Assembly (NCBI GenBank): GCA_963082875.1
Contig: OY720103.1
Coordinates: 186,001-250,000, forward strand
Length of the DNA stretch: 64,000 nucleotides
Source of the DNA: Corella eumyota
Lineage: Eukaryota; Chordata; Ascidiacea; Phlebobranchia; Corellidae
Reading direction: 5' to 3'
This document shows, piece by piece, positions 12,333-25,910 of the stretch (its first letter is position 1; each line of letters begins with the position of its first letter). The translations under genes and the position numbers were made by a program. The notes under the pieces are model-generated. The model had not been told where the DNA came from and made no database searches. It saw only the letters and a program-made list of their open reading frames with translations.

Positions 12333-15300
12333 ATGTTGAAGTTATTTTCTTGTTTACTTCTTAGCACCCTTTTCACGGTAAGTATTTTAACATATTTATA
12401 CTTAACTTAATATGTTATTGCCAATATAAGTAAAAGAGTTAGGTTAATATAATGGGAAAGTTAAATTATATTTAAGTTTTTAAATTTCTTATTTTTGTGT
12501 AAAAGTACAAAAGTATTGGTGGGTTGCCCATTATTAGATATTTTACAGTTTGGTTCATTGTCCCATGTTTATAAACTAACAAGAAACTATTTGTTGTTAT
12601 GAGTTGTCTTGCTTTTAAGTTTTTATTTAAATTTTAGATGTCACTTGGATCAAGTTGTACAGGGGAACATCAATATAAAGATGAGCTTGGAGTTTGTAAA
12701 AGTTGCGAGAAGTGTGCACCGGGATTCGAACCTTCAATGGTAAAAACTTTTAATAATTTAAGTTTAAATGGCAACTTAGAATGCTCATAATCTCAAGTTG
12801 TACACGTTTTAAAATTACATTTTTGTGACAGTTCAATTGGGTCTGGGTTTAAACAAAATATAGTTTTGTAATCATTTTATCAGTTTAGACACCAAAAAAC
12901 TTGTATGTCTAGTAGGGATGGGCTGAAATCCAAATTACTCGGATTCGACGAGCCCGAGTATTTTGTCACGATACTCGGCCGAGTCCGAGTACTCGGTTAT
13001 GACGTCATTTAAACGTATATAACTGTTCACGAGAATCTTTCCCGCATAATTTTAAAACTGCAAAATTTGCCAAAAAACACGTATTTATGGATTATAAAGT
13101 GTTTAACGTTGGCAAAACTACTTGGCGCTGATAGCAATATCATTTTAAGTCCAAACGAAAATGTTTAAGTCTCAAATTTATTATGCGTAAAATTTAGTAA
13201 AAAAAGTGTAGTAAAAAGTGTATTAGTTGCGCAATTGTTGCTTAAATAACGTAATATAATTGAGAGTAGATTATAAATTATTAGAAAAAGGCAAACCTCG
13301 TGTTTTTTATGTTTAGTAAATCGTATACGATCTTAAATGACAAATTATTACTCGGCGTCCGAGTACTAAAAAATGCTCGACGAGCACGAGTATTAAAATA
13401 TGCTTAATACTCGGGCCGAGTACTCGGACTCGGATTCGATTGGCCCATCCCTAATGTCTAGTGAACTAAACCCAGCTTTAATACCAGCTAAAATCTTTTT
13501 TATTTTAGTTCCACTGTGGATTTGGAGTTAAGGATAAGGAATATGGATGTGTACCCTGCCAAGCTGGGACTTATTCAACCAACAACGATTATCGTCTTTG
13601 CATCACTTGCAACGTGAGTTTAAAGGGTTTTGTTAAACAGCTTTTCAATATGGTTCACAATATAAGTTCACAGTAGATGTAAAAAGTTGACTTGAAAGTT
13701 TAACATTTGTAAATCTAACCCAGTTTAAAGTTGTACAAGTTTCGGAAATTGTCAATCTTGTTACAGTGTTTATTTACCAACTTGTAAACCACTAAGCTAC
13801 AAGTTAAACAAATATTTTCACTAAGTAAAAGCAGAGATGGTTTTACTTTTAATTTATCCCCCAACATTTTTGTCCTCAGCCTTGTTCGAGGTGGAATTCT
13901 TACACTTCATCGAGTTGTACGAGCACGAGTAACTCACAATGCAGTTCATGCTTCAGTGGGTTCTATCGGCCAATCAAAAGTGACGGTGATTTGGACAACG
14001 AATGTCATTTGTGCAAGGAAGGCTCTGAAATAGCAGAGTGTAAGTTAGTCAAAGGTGATTTGGGTGTTTTTTTAAATTCATTTTCGTTAAAGGTTTATAA
14101 ATTGCAGTTGATTTAAAAGATGATTTAGTTAGTTAGTAAGCTTGTGCAAATTTGCGTGGCTTTTATGTAGTCTTAAACTTTTCTTAATAAAACCTTTTTT
14201 ACAGGTCTTAAATCGGAAGCAGATTGGAAGTTCATTACAATTATTTTGATCGTCGTATTCTCCGTAATATTTCTCATAGGGATTAGTTTTTGTGTGAGAA
14301 GGCAATACAAGAAGCAGGGAAATAGAAGACAAAATGGTGAGACCCGGATTGTATTATAAAAGTTAAATTTCGTTCTTAGTGCTTTGCTGTACTCATCTTA
14401 TTCAATTTCTTACTTCCTACGCTTTTTTAGCATCAAATGTATATATACCAAAAACCAAAATTTGACAGAAATTTAGTTGATATTTAAATTTTTGTTCAAC
14501 AATTCAAGGCCATTTTTAAGAAAGGGGTTAGGGTAAAGATACATAATGTGTCATTGTCATTTAAGTACTGTTTTGGGGCATATGGTGTTCGAAAAAATTG
14601 TTATTTCATAAAAACAATTTCAATAATATAACAGAAATTTGGATCTAATTCAAAACATATTTCTTACATTATTTAGAGTCGAAAAATGTGACAGATTCAA
14701 ATGCAAGTCTCCCTAATAACAATATCTGGCGAGTTTTGATGTGCAAGAGTTCAACAGATACAGTGACCAGTTCATCTCTTGAACCCCTTACTAAAAACTA
14801 CAACGACCACTGCCAGGAAAAACCTAATTTCTCTACTCCACTCAAGGATTGCCCACTTGAGCAAGAAGTGTGAGTTATAAGGGTTGTTCTGACATTTAAA
14901 ATTTAAAGTTTTTATGTTTTTGTTAAACAATGAAGTATACTTAAGTTGAAAGGGTTTTTAGTTTTTGTTCAAATTCTTGACTACTGAGGTTTATTGTTTA
15001 GGTTTTAAGAGATTTAGAATATAATAAAAGTCTTTTAAAATTTGACTTTAAACTGGCACCAGAAAATTCGTTCAAAAAAGTTTTAAAAATAAACAACAAT
15101 ATTTATTTTCGTTTATGGCCTTTATTCTTATACAATTTTATGCCACTTTGACATACCAGCAGTGGAAATTGAACCCAGAACCCTTTTTGCAACATTATTT
15201 TAACCACAACCTCTTTTACCCAGCCCTAGATTTAACGTTACACAATGTGACCATGACTTAGACGTTGGTCCTTCAACTTATGCTGACAAACATACGGCCG

Positions 15301-15874
15301 AGTTCAACGAAATTGGAAACAACCCGGAAGATTACAGTCATCTTGCAACCAGGCAATATATCACAAACGAACAAACTTTGTAAGTTTTATTTAAGTTTTT
15401 ATTTTAACATTTATTTAATTCTGCCAAATTATGTTTGGATCATGAATTGTTTTTATTTTCAGTCAACCGCCCCCGCATCAAGACAACAGAGATTGTGGTA
15501 AGTTAGAAATTTTTGTGGCAATCAAATATTTATAATCTCCTACCTTCTGACATTCAATTAATTTAAAAATAAACAAGAAAACTTAATACAACTTTAAATT
15601 ATGCCACAATATCCACTTTCTTAAACTTATTTTCAGGTTCGTTTTTGATTGAAGTCGATCATTTTGATACAACCTCCTCAATTCACCAATCTACCACTAT
15701 TGTAAGCATTTAATTAGAGCAATCTCTATATAAAATTAATACCCAACACCAATCGAAAATCTATAAGGGATCAATACTTTAAACTAAAATGAAATTTCTT
15801 ACGACGAAACATTTATTTATCTTTACTAAAATATTATTTTTGTTTAGGTTAATGAACTTGAATTAAAGGAGTAA
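12333..15874 (+). CDS. TNF receptor superfamily member, EDAR/EDA2R/TROY-like
   Basis: Ten exons give 339 residues in one frame: 12333-12377, 12638-12739, 13509-13613, 13880-14039, 14205-14336, 14677-14869, 15224-15379, 15463-15497, 15637-15701 and 15848-15874. A signal peptide (MLKLFSCLLLSTLFT) precedes Cys-rich domains. The segment GVCKSCEKCAPGFEP then KEYGCVPC resembles the first repeats of EDAR, and SSCFSGFYRP ... DNECHLC resembles TROY and EDA2R. One membrane span (FITIILIVVFSVIFLIGISF) follows. The cytoplasmic part has about 190 residues and no recognisable death domain, as in TROY and EDA2R, which signal through TRAFs. I did not find a clear consensus TRAF motif. After the stop there seems to be one 3' UTR intron (donor after 15914). 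A polyadenylation signal candidate AATAAA lies at 16094-16099. Confidence 0.88.
12913..13453. mobile_element. Non-autonomous hAT-like DNA element (541 bp)
   Basis: The element sits in an intron of the TNF-receptor-like gene. Its ends are inverted repeats (tagggatgggc and gcccatcccta) fitting the hAT terminal rule YARNG. It is flanked by a perfect 8-bp duplication, atgtctag, at 12905-12912 and 13454-13461. Near both ends are many copies of the motif ACTCGG/CCGAGT, probably subterminal transposase-binding repeats. No transposase frame is present, so it is a MITE-type element. Confidence 0.9.
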
Positions 15875-17743
15875 AAGTTCGGATCGACATGAAAAGACGA
15901 ACAACCTGATATTAGGTAAGTTTTGATGGTTTAAAAAATACTAACGACTATTTTATTCTTTTACTAAAAATAAATAATTTTTTTAGACAATTTCTTGCCA
16001 ATAAAGAATTTATTTTCTACAAGTTGTAGAAAAAGAGAGTTTATGAACATTTCCGAAAATGACAATTTTTACTACTTTTATAAAGTTTGTATAAATAAAA
16101 GCATTAAATATTTTGTTCAATCAGGACTTAAGGCCCTGGGTTTGATTCCCACTACTCTCCATTTTAAAATAATCTGTGGCAATGTGGACCGAAACAGTCC
16201 CTGATATAATTTTCAGTCATTTATCAGTTACTACTTTTATTCTTCGATCGTTTATTTTTGTTATATTTGTTGCTTAAGTCAACCTAATTAAGTGGCTGCG
16301 GACCAAATAAACCGACAATAATACCAACTTAACCACAACCGGATATAATTCGAGGCTGAGTCAAGGCAATAAATATTTCGACATTGAAGTCGGCATCGAT
16401 TTCAACATTTTTGTTTTGTGCTAGCTACATTGTTTACATGCAGTTAAGTTTCGAGATTTCACAAAATAATAATTTTATGTTTTTAACAAATTAGTTTTTA
16501 AGATGAAATTATTTTTAAATTTGCACTAAATACTAAATTTTTATGAAACCGTTGCCAAATATTTTTCAATTTACAATTGTTAGTTTTACTAAATGTTATT
16601 AACTCTTTGTTTGTGAAACGTTTTTTCAGCTTTTATCAATAAACTAGAAATCATAAATTTGTTGTTTTATAAAAAATAAAACATCTACTCACCATTAAAC
16701 CTTGTTTGACCTCGAATAACCTCTAAATTGTGACGTAAATAGCTTTAATTTTCTAAACTAACAAATACTTTCCTAAACACCAACAACTTGAACATGTGTT
16801 CTTCTTTAAACGCTATAGCGAAACCACTGACCCAAAACGACCTTAGTTTCCTACCTTGTTTATATATGACGTCATTAATTGGTCAGTGTTGCAAAAAATT
16901 AAAGCAACCACAACTGTCTGGCAAAAGTATTTAAATCAAAGTGTGAGGTTCTGAGTTAGATCCCCACTGCTTTTATGTTGTTAAATCTTTAAGTTTTGCC
17001 AGCTTTTTAAAACTTAAAGTAAAATTAACAAACAAACTCTAACACAAATGTCAACAACTAATTGAATAATATATCCCACAATTTGACAATTTCCACCTTT
17101 CCAAATCAACAATAAATCAAAATATTAAACCAACTTTAGATGCTCCTATAATAAGGGGTCAAAAACCTAATGTTTAAAACCCCCAACAAACTATAAATAC
17201 AACAAAAAACAACAAAGTTTAAGCACCAAAAATAATGTATTATGCTAAACCAATTGGTTTACACCTTAAACTGTCTAAGTACGACTGCACGACAACAACT
17301 AAGACTAAAAAGTACGATTTATAAGAATTCCTAAATATAAAATTTTCAATTAATTGCATTCTAGAACAGTTAGTGAACATAATATGAACAAAATATTGCT
17401 ACATTTAATTTCATTAAGGAGCAGCAAGAATGTATAAAGCAGTACCATGCCTAAGTTTAACTTTAAGTATTTACTTGAATAGAACTAAATTATTCTTGCG
17501 AAATGTTTAAAACATGCAAGCACTGAAAGCAAATATTTTAAAGTCTGGAGTTGACTTTTATATGACAAAGTTGTGTGTAATAAAAATTTAAAATTCCAAT
17601 AGTGTAAAAATGTGTCTGCATAATAATATTAATATTTGATTACAAAAAATCTTTAAACTAAGTCAGAAACAAGATATGAAAGTGCAAAACAATGATTGCC
17701 TAATTACAAAAAAAAAGATTTTGTTACAAAAGCACGAGAACTT
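15875..17743. other. Convergent 3' flanks with SINE fragments
   Basis: It lies between the ends of the TNF-receptor-like gene (+) and the zinc-finger gene (-). It holds the last, non-coding exon of the receptor gene and its polyadenylation signal. Short tRNA-like fragments with B-box sequence occur near 16130 and 16950. No coding sequence recognised. Confidence 0.6.
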
Positions 17744-20700
17744 TTATTTCATTGCAAGGTTGAGGGGCTCATTCTCTTTCGGGGGTGTTTGGGGGATTGT
17801 ATGGGGTTTGGAAATCAGGGACAAGTCCAGAGGTTCGTCTGTAACAAAATGTTTATATTTTCACACTGAAAATTCAGGGCTCAATTCTATCTGCTTTTAT
17901 GTTATAGCATTCTCAAGTGGAACCTGAGGTTCATGGTTCGATTCCCACTGCTGCTATATTAAAACATCCTTAAAATTAAAGCAATACAGAAATTATTAAA
18001 CCAAAATTACAATGAAAATTTTAAACAATTCAATAATTTACCTGATCCTCCTTTGTTAGTGGAACTTTCATATTTTAAAACAGCATCAAAATCCTATAAC
18101 AATAAAAATTTAGTTAGAAATAAACTAAAAACAGTAAAAGTGAAATTTTTTGGTCTAAGTCATATTTTGAGAGTTACAAATATGTTAACTATTTTATCCT
18201 AAATTATCAGAATCATTTTTACCTCATCTTGATTATTATTTTGATCCAAATAATTTCCTTTCAGGATTTTTCTTGGCCTCGATTTTCTTGAACGACTCGA
18301 CTTCTCGGTTTGAAACGGAAACATTCGAGTTCTCGATTTGGGTTGCAACAGTTTTCGCTTGTTGCTAAGCAACCTGGGTTTTAGGAATTCGTCAGACAGT
18401 GGGTTGTCTGCTGGGTAGTTGTCAGATTGCGATGTCAGATTGGGGGACTTATTGTGAGAGAATGTTTGGAATTTGTGTAACTGAGTTTTGTCCGTCGACA
18501 GTTTCTTGAAATTGTCAGACTGTGTTCTTGTTGCCAGACTTTGTGCCCCGTCTGCTTGGAAACTTTCAAGACTGTCCGTTGGATTCCAGGAGGGATTATT
18601 GTCAGGAAACTGTCCGACTTTTTCTACATTATCTTCTTGTTTAATTTCTTTCTCGAAATTATTATTATTCCCCGAAAAATGTGGATTTTTAAATATTTCA
18701 ATTTCATTCGTTTCTTGTTTCACTTCAATTTGGTCGAAGTTCAACAAAAAATCCGGATTTTCATTTTGGACAAAAACATTTTCGTCGATGTTGGCTAAAA
18801 ACTCATTCCTTGGGATGTCTTTATCATGGGTTCGCAGGTGGGTGCTTAGATACCAATATTCCTTGAACCCCCTTCCACAAATGGGGCAAACATGATCGAG
18901 GGTCTTTTTATGGGACCTCATGTGGATTTTAAGGTACCCAGGCGAGGGAGAGACCCTGTTGCAAATGGGGCATTGTGCGGGGGCAAACTTAGCCCCAGTT
19001 AAATTTTTATCCCCCAAAATTTCTGGATTTTTATCCAATAAATTCTCCTCGAAACTTTCGTTATTTTGTTTGTTTCCTGTGAGTTGGTTGGGATGATGTC
19101 GCTGGATGTGCAACTTGAGACAATTATGTTGAGTGCCAGCGTAACTACAGTAAGGGCATTTGTACGGTCGTTCCCCTGTATGTGATCTTGCATGTATTCC
19201 CAACACACTCCGATATTTAAACCATTTCGGGCAAAATTTACATTTGAACCCGTTCACGTTGTCGCTGTTCTCATGAAATATTTCTTCAGAGTTTTCTTGG
19301 ATAGGTTTGAGTTGGATATACTCGTGAGTTTTTAAACTTGAGCCAATCTCAGCTAGATTTTGCATGGCTGGGTTGGAGTAAGGTTTTAACTTCTGAGTTG
19401 AGTTTAAATTTACTGATTTTGAGTCAGAATTGATCAAATTTGAGTCCTGAGGTTGAGTGTTTACAGTATTATCAGTTTTCTCAATTTTTATAGCCTTGAA
19501 ACCCGAGATTTTATTTTTAAGTCCAAGGTTTTCCATAAAATAAATTTTTTCAGCAACTTTTTTGGCCGATTGTAAAACATTAAAATCTTTGTTGAAATTA
19601 TTTTTATTTATTTTCTCTTTTTCAACAAAGTTGGGATTTTCACTCGAAAAATTTTCTTGTTTTACATTTTCAAGATTGGGGATAAACTGCTCGTTCAAGT
19701 GCGACCTCATGTGGTTTTTTAAATACCAAGTTTCCTTAAAAGCCCGCTGACAAATCGGACAAACATGAGTCTCAGCTTTGTGCTTCCTCATATGAACATT
19801 TAAATAACCCGGACTCGTAGTCTTCCAGTTGCATATTTTACAACAACTATAATTATTATTAGTTGAGAAAGGTTTTGGGTTCACACTTGTAGATTGATGA
19901 TCGAACATCTCCGTGGATTTCAACAAAGTTGGAAAAATGTTGTTGTTTGAATTATCGTTGTCAATATTATCGTGGATATTTCGGTTTGCCATGTCAAGAA
20001 AATCGTTTAAACTTTCCGTGATTCGTCCCATGTTGCTCTGTCCGATGTTGTTCTGACATTTCTTGATGATTTCAACAACTTTTGGGTCCAGCATCGAGCT
20101 GTGAGCTTGCGAGCTTTTCTTTTTAAACCCGAACCTTAGAACAAGTTCCTCGGCGGTGTAATCATGAAGAGTTTCCGCGGAAAACTTCTCCGAAACATTC
20201 CCGTTCCCCCAGATCCCTGAGTCCGGGATGTTATCAATGTGGGAGGGAAGATCCAACCCATGATGTTTCTTCATGTGAAGTTTAAGATTTCCTTTCTGTG
20301 TTGCCCGATGATTACAAACCGTGCAAACGAACGGTTTTGCTCCGACGTGGACTCTCATGTGGATGTCCAGGAGACTGGAGGCTCGAAAACATTTTCCACA
20401 AACCTTACAAGAGTGTCGAAGATTTTCATCCAAGCACGGCATCAAGGATGGCATCGGTGGTAAATTCTGATGACTTTCAAAATTCTGTTCAGCAAAATTC
20501 AAACCCAAATTGTCGATTTTTGAGTCCAAAAAATTGTGAGCCAAATCTTCCATTTTCAGTCGATGTTCATTATTTTTGGGGTAAATTCTCGGGTGATGGG
20601 AATTACTGGTAAATTTTTGCCGGGATTCAATAAACTCCCCCAAATGGGAGGAGTCCATAAAGTTGAGTCTTGAAGGAAGTTGCGGATGGGAGTCAAGAAA

Positions 20701-20784
20701 CTGGGCAACTTGGAAGTCATTGAATTTTTCTTGTAAATTATTTGGAACATTCAACTTCGGGGAAAGATATTTTGAAACATTCAT
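17744..20784 (-). CDS. C2H2 zinc-finger repressor with CtBP motif, ZNF536/ZNF219-like
   Basis: The main exon runs 20784-18223 and is followed by two short exons, 18093-18042 and 17838-17744, that keep frame and end at TAA, giving 902 residues. Eight C2H2 fingers form four pairs. Fingers 1-2 ([16 protein letters not shown]) and 5-6 resemble ZNF536/ZNF219. Fingers 3-4 and 7-8 contain SPGYLxxHMRxH and FKExWYLxxHxRxH. The last exon encodes [10 protein letters not shown], a CtBP-binding PxDLS motif, and a second related EPLNLAMK just before the stop, suggesting a CtBP-recruiting nuclear repressor. The frame stays open upstream of this Met to a good acceptor (TTTTTAG, exon from 20826), so an upstream coding exon may be missing. 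I could not place it: a candidate near 22.3 kb does not match in phase. Confidence 0.85.
17880..17956 (+). repeat. tRNA-like SINE head fragment
   Basis: It contains a B-box-like sequence (ggttcgattcc) followed by cactgctgc, as in the other SINE heads here. It lies in the intron before the last exon of the zinc-finger gene, on the opposite strand. Confidence 0.55.
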
Positions 20785-23700
20785 TTCGGGAAATTTTGAT
20801 TTTAGCCTAAATTTTAATGAAACATCTAAAAATATAAAAGAATTACTAAAACATTTTATTTTTTATTTATTTTTATCTTTGGATGTGCAACCTAAATCTA
20901 TTGTTTGGTTAATATTACTTTATTGACTTTAATTGCCCAGCAATTAAAACTGCCAATTAAATTTTGGTTTAGTTTATCGCACCTTTTTAACAACATGAAA
21001 GCAGCGAGGATTAAACCCAGTACCTCTGGTAGTAAACCCAAGTGTTCGAACTACTACACTGCACTGCTCTTAATACTGTTTAAAGTTTAGGCAACCAACT
21101 TTTTTATTTATTAAAAATTACAAATAATATTTCTGATAAATCTTAAAACCTGTCCAGTCAAAAAAACCTGTTATAAAAACTAGTAAGTCAGCTTAAAAAT
21201 AAACTCTGCTAAAAAAATTCTATGCAAATTAACATTGTTTTAATAAATTTAAAATTATTGGTTTAAAAACATAAAAATTTAATTAAAGCCTTCGGGCAAA
21301 AAACATTAAAAAAATATTTTTGTTTATTATTAAAACATATTTTAAAACAAATAATAAAATTTAATTGAAACTAAAAAAAGGTTTTTATGGCATGTTTAAA
21401 ACTATTTTATATAGGAAATTTATAAATTTATTAAAATTTTAAGACCGTGTTTTACATTTTACACTGACTCACTTTTTTTTAAATAACATTTATCATAAGC
21501 TTAATAATAATTTTATTACTTCGTATCTTGTTATTTTTACTTGCTCAAAAAATAAAGTTAAAAGTTAAAATCGTTTTTTAATTAAATTATTTTTATACAC
21601 GAAAGTCTTTATCCAAACATGCATTAAAAATTCTAATAATAAAATTAAAAAATTTAATTAAATAATATCATGATAAATAATTAAAATTAATATAAATATA
21701 GTTTTTAACTTTATCATGTTTTTAATAAAAATAGTAGCAGGAAAAAATACTTAAATGTCATAATTCCTATTTTCTAAAATTATTTTTTCTTTAATTATTT
21801 CCAAGTAAAACTAAAATAAAAATTAATTCTGTGAAGTTAACAATTTTAAAAATAGTAAAAAGTTTTAGATTTGGTGAATTAATCGTTTACTAAAATTAAA
21901 AATATGAAAAAATAACAGCAACCACTATTTAAAACAATTTATTTTAAAATTAAATTATTTTTATGTTATCAATTATTAAACAAATTAAGTAAATAGGTTA
22001 ACCAAACATTTAATTATAAGTTAAATAAATAAAATATAAAAAATATTTTTAAATTTAAAAACATAAATTTTTGCATTCATTAAATTGTACAAATTTTTAA
22101 ACTGGCCACATTTATTTAATTTATGCAATAAAGATAAAATCCAATTTAAAACATTGAACAAATTTAAATTTTTAAAATTAATGTCCAATTTATTGATTTT
22201 TAAACAAAATTTAATTAATTTTATAAAAAAAACACCTTTAGCATAAAAATAGTTTTCTTTAAAACCTAATTTTATTTATCTTAAAAAAACAAACCACTTA
22301 CATAACCTATCATGTCATTAAAAAACATATTAACTTCTTCTTTCAACAGCTTAACCTAATTTAAAAATAAAAACAAAAGTTAAAAAAATCTGAATCCTAA
22401 AAGTTTTCGACCTGGTTTTAGAAAAGAAAATTTTGCAATAAAGCTGAACAAATGTTTTTATAATGTTCCACCTTATCAAAATAAAAAGACTTTTATAAAG
22501 TTACAAAAAACAACAAAAAATTCGCTAAAAAAACAACGCGGCCCCAACTGCACTTTTTGTCATTTTATCGAGATTTCGTGTTTAGTTAAAATTTTTACCG
22601 TTACGCTTTAAATAAATAAAATTGTGATTTTTGCCAAACTGAAATATAAACAAACTAATTTCCACTATTTTCTTGTAAAAATAAAAATTCTTTTTTGACA
22701 TTTTAAGAATTGTTTTAAAAGAAATTTTTAGCACTCTGTCAAAGATTAAAGATTTCAGAAATTCAGAATAAAAATAACAAAGCCATTAATTCTTATTTTG
22801 AAAAAGTACTTTATATTTATCAGGAATTTTTATTGATTTTTAAAGTTTTAACAGATGCTCAAATATAATAACTTTATTTTTAAAAGTCAGTCAACCAAAA
22901 ATAAATAAAATTTTTATTTTGAAAAGTTAATTTAAAAATATTTTTACAAGCTTATAAAAATAAAGTGATAAAATGTTATTACTTATTCAAAGTCAATGCA
23001 ATTTATTTGGCAAATTTAATAAAAATAAAATATTTAAACTCTTTAAAAAGCACAAGTTAAATGAATTAGATTTTTAATAACTAAAAATATTCAACAAAAA
23101 CTAATGTTTACCCAATCCAGTCTAAAAAAAAAGTTCGTAAAAAATGTTAAAACTTTAACTAAACAAATAAAGAGTTTAAATAAATAAACTAAAAATTATT
23201 TATTTTGCTCAAAAGGTTTCTCTTTTTTAATTCTTAATGCTGGCATTTTTATGATATTACTATTTTAGTAAAATTTTAAAACTTCATATCAAAAAACAAT
23301 TTAAAAAACTAAAATTAAATATTGTTATTTCTATGTTACTTTAAAATAAAAAGTTTTATATGATCAGACTTATTAATTATTTAAACTAATCTAATATTCA
23401 AAAAAAAACTTTTTTAGAATTTTTAATTTATTTTTTTAATTAAATATATTGAAAAAACAATTGCTTTTAAATATAATTTAAAATTTTACAAAAAACTAAT
23501 TTAAAATTATTATTTTAAAGTTTTTAATCTATTTTAAAATCTGCTTAATATAAAAATTAATTAAAAATAACCTTTTAAATTAATTAGCAACTTTAATAAA
23601 AGTATTTTTTTAATTAAATTTAAAACTAGAACTATAAATAATTCATCAAACAAGTTTTTTTATTAATTTTTGTTAAACCAACAATTTTTAGAGTCGTTAG

Positions 23701-24530
23701 TAAACATTATAATATTAAAATAATATTAATTTTTATAAATATATTAAGCTATAACCATATTTAATATAAATAATTATTAAAAATAACTGAAATATAAATA
23801 TTAAACTAAAAATACAAAAACCTTAAAACTTACAATTTTTGAAATCTTAAATTTAGGAATTAAACCGATTAATTTTAGCTAAAAAATCCTTTGACCCAAT
23901 TTTTTATAAACTATTTGAGCAAAATAAAAAACTTGCTAATTTAACGTTGAAATTAAAAGTAAAAATCACCTTTTTTTAATCCCAGATAATTAGAGAATGA
24001 TTAAAACAAAGTATAATTAAATCTCAGTGTGAGGTTTTGATTGGAAAATTACAGTGTAATTTAACTCACAACTTCCTCCACTCACTATAATAAAAAAACT
24101 TAAATAATGAGCTGGGAAAAATCAACTTGTTTTATCAAATTAGCAATCATCATTATTAAGTTTTATCATTATTTGTAATTAGTGAACATTTGTTAATATA
24201 AAAACGTTTTTTTTATTCGTTAATAAACTTTAATTATGATTTTAATTAAGCATTACCTAACTGTAAAACTATTATCTTTTAATTTTTAATCTTGTTAAAA
24301 ATTCGGTTACTTTAAAATTTGTTTAATATTAAGAATAATAAATAAAATAAATAAACAACATAAACATCTTAATTTGAAATAACCAAAACACTTTTTATAA
24401 ACTAACAACAACGTTACCATCTAAAAATTTTAATAAATACAAAAATATTTAAAAAAACGAAATATTTAAGCGGAATATTTTTAGCAGAGTTAAGAATCAA
24501 ATTTCAATTTAATATTTGCATATTAGTTTA

Positions 24531-24648
24531 TATTAGTTTACCGTATTCTGATATTGTATAATTAGTTTACCATATTCTGATATTGTATATTAGTTTACCA
24601 TATTCTGATATTGTATAATTAGTTTACCATATTCTGATATTGTATAAA
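24531..24648. repeat. Four-copy tandem repeat, unit about 31-33 bp
   Basis: The unit attagtttaccatattctg plus atattgtata is repeated four times with small length differences in AT-rich non-coding DNA. Confidence 0.85.
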
Positions 24649-25564
24649 TTTCTAAAAAATTTAATTAGAAAAATACCTTTTTTTAAACATAAATAAATAA
24701 CAAATTTAAAACACTTTGTAAGAAAAATATAAAATTTTTTTTTTTTTTAAATGTTTTTTAAAACATAAAATAAAAAATCCAATATATAACTTGACTTAAA
24801 AATACAATAAATTTACAATAACAAATTTACCCCAATAATAGCCAACTGATATTTCTTTATTATTTAATATTAAGTTAACATTAGATCACGTATTATGAAA
24901 AGGTCTAGACACCATTATTTATTATCTTCTTCTTTAAACTCAGGATGTTAACGTTTCCTTTATAATGACAAGCCTTTATATTTCAATGCACAACGTAATA
25001 AGAGCTTGTAAAATAAAACGTGGCATTTTTTGTTTTTTAGAGGAAGAGAATTCGTGAACCAACTTAAACTCAAACCATTTGTTGATATTATGCAACATTT
25101 AACAAAAAAACCCACGATATTTTATGTAACTTTACTTTGAAAACCTTATTACAAATACCAAGTAAATTAAACATTTAATACTAAAGAAATAAGTATTTTA
25201 TTATAAAATCAATTACTTATTAAAAAAATAGAAACTTAATACCAAGAAATTTTAATTTTTTAAACAATATTAAACTTAAATTATTCATGGTAAAAGTCAA
25301 TAAAATGTAAATTTAAGTTAAAAACTACACTGTAGTTAAGGCAATTATCTCTCTTAATTCTTTTTACAAAAAGATTTTACTTAAACTTTAAACCCCTTTC
25401 AACTTAATATCAAATTTGTGCAAGTTTAGGGGATAAAGTTGACCTTGCTTGACCTACAAACCGAAAGTAAGCTGCAACATTGAAGCAGTGAGGAATATTT
25501 AAGATCCATTTCCAATTAAATTATTTAATTTTTGTGACAATTAATTTAAAATTTTTTTTGTATA

Positions 25565-25684
25565 AATCTTTATCCTTGCTGTGAAAAGGTCGAATGCACG
25601 ACGCTACAGCATGAGAGCAGTGGGGATTGAACCCATGCCCTCATGGTGGTGTAGCAAGTGTTCTTACTACTACACCACGCTGCC
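25565..25684 (-). mobile_element. tRNA-derived SINE, internally deleted
   Basis: On the complement strand it begins with ggcagcgtggtgtagtagta (A-box-like), has a B box ggttcaatccc and ends with the conserved tail near tttatccttgctgtg. The central part found in the copy at 62.8 kb is missing. Confidence 0.7.
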
Positions 25685-25910
25685 GATTTTAAAACCATAT
25701 TCTTTTACAAATTTATCAAAATATAAAATTCAGAAATAACTGTAACAACTTAGAAGTTTGTAACAAATCCGATATCCAGATAGTTGTCAAAATTAGTTTC
25801 ATGGTTTAATTAAAACAAACCAGAACTGCAACCATCTTTTACAACAATCATTCAACTAAACAAAATTACTACCAACACAAAGAATGCACAAATTACAAAC
25901 TGACTTTTGC

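Noticed and set aside
22310-22365. Possible upstream exon of the zinc-finger gene (VKLLKEEVNMFFNDMIGY on the minus strand)
   Set aside because: It has acceptor and donor, but its end phase does not fit the acceptor at 20826. It is probably a chance frame in AT-rich DNA.
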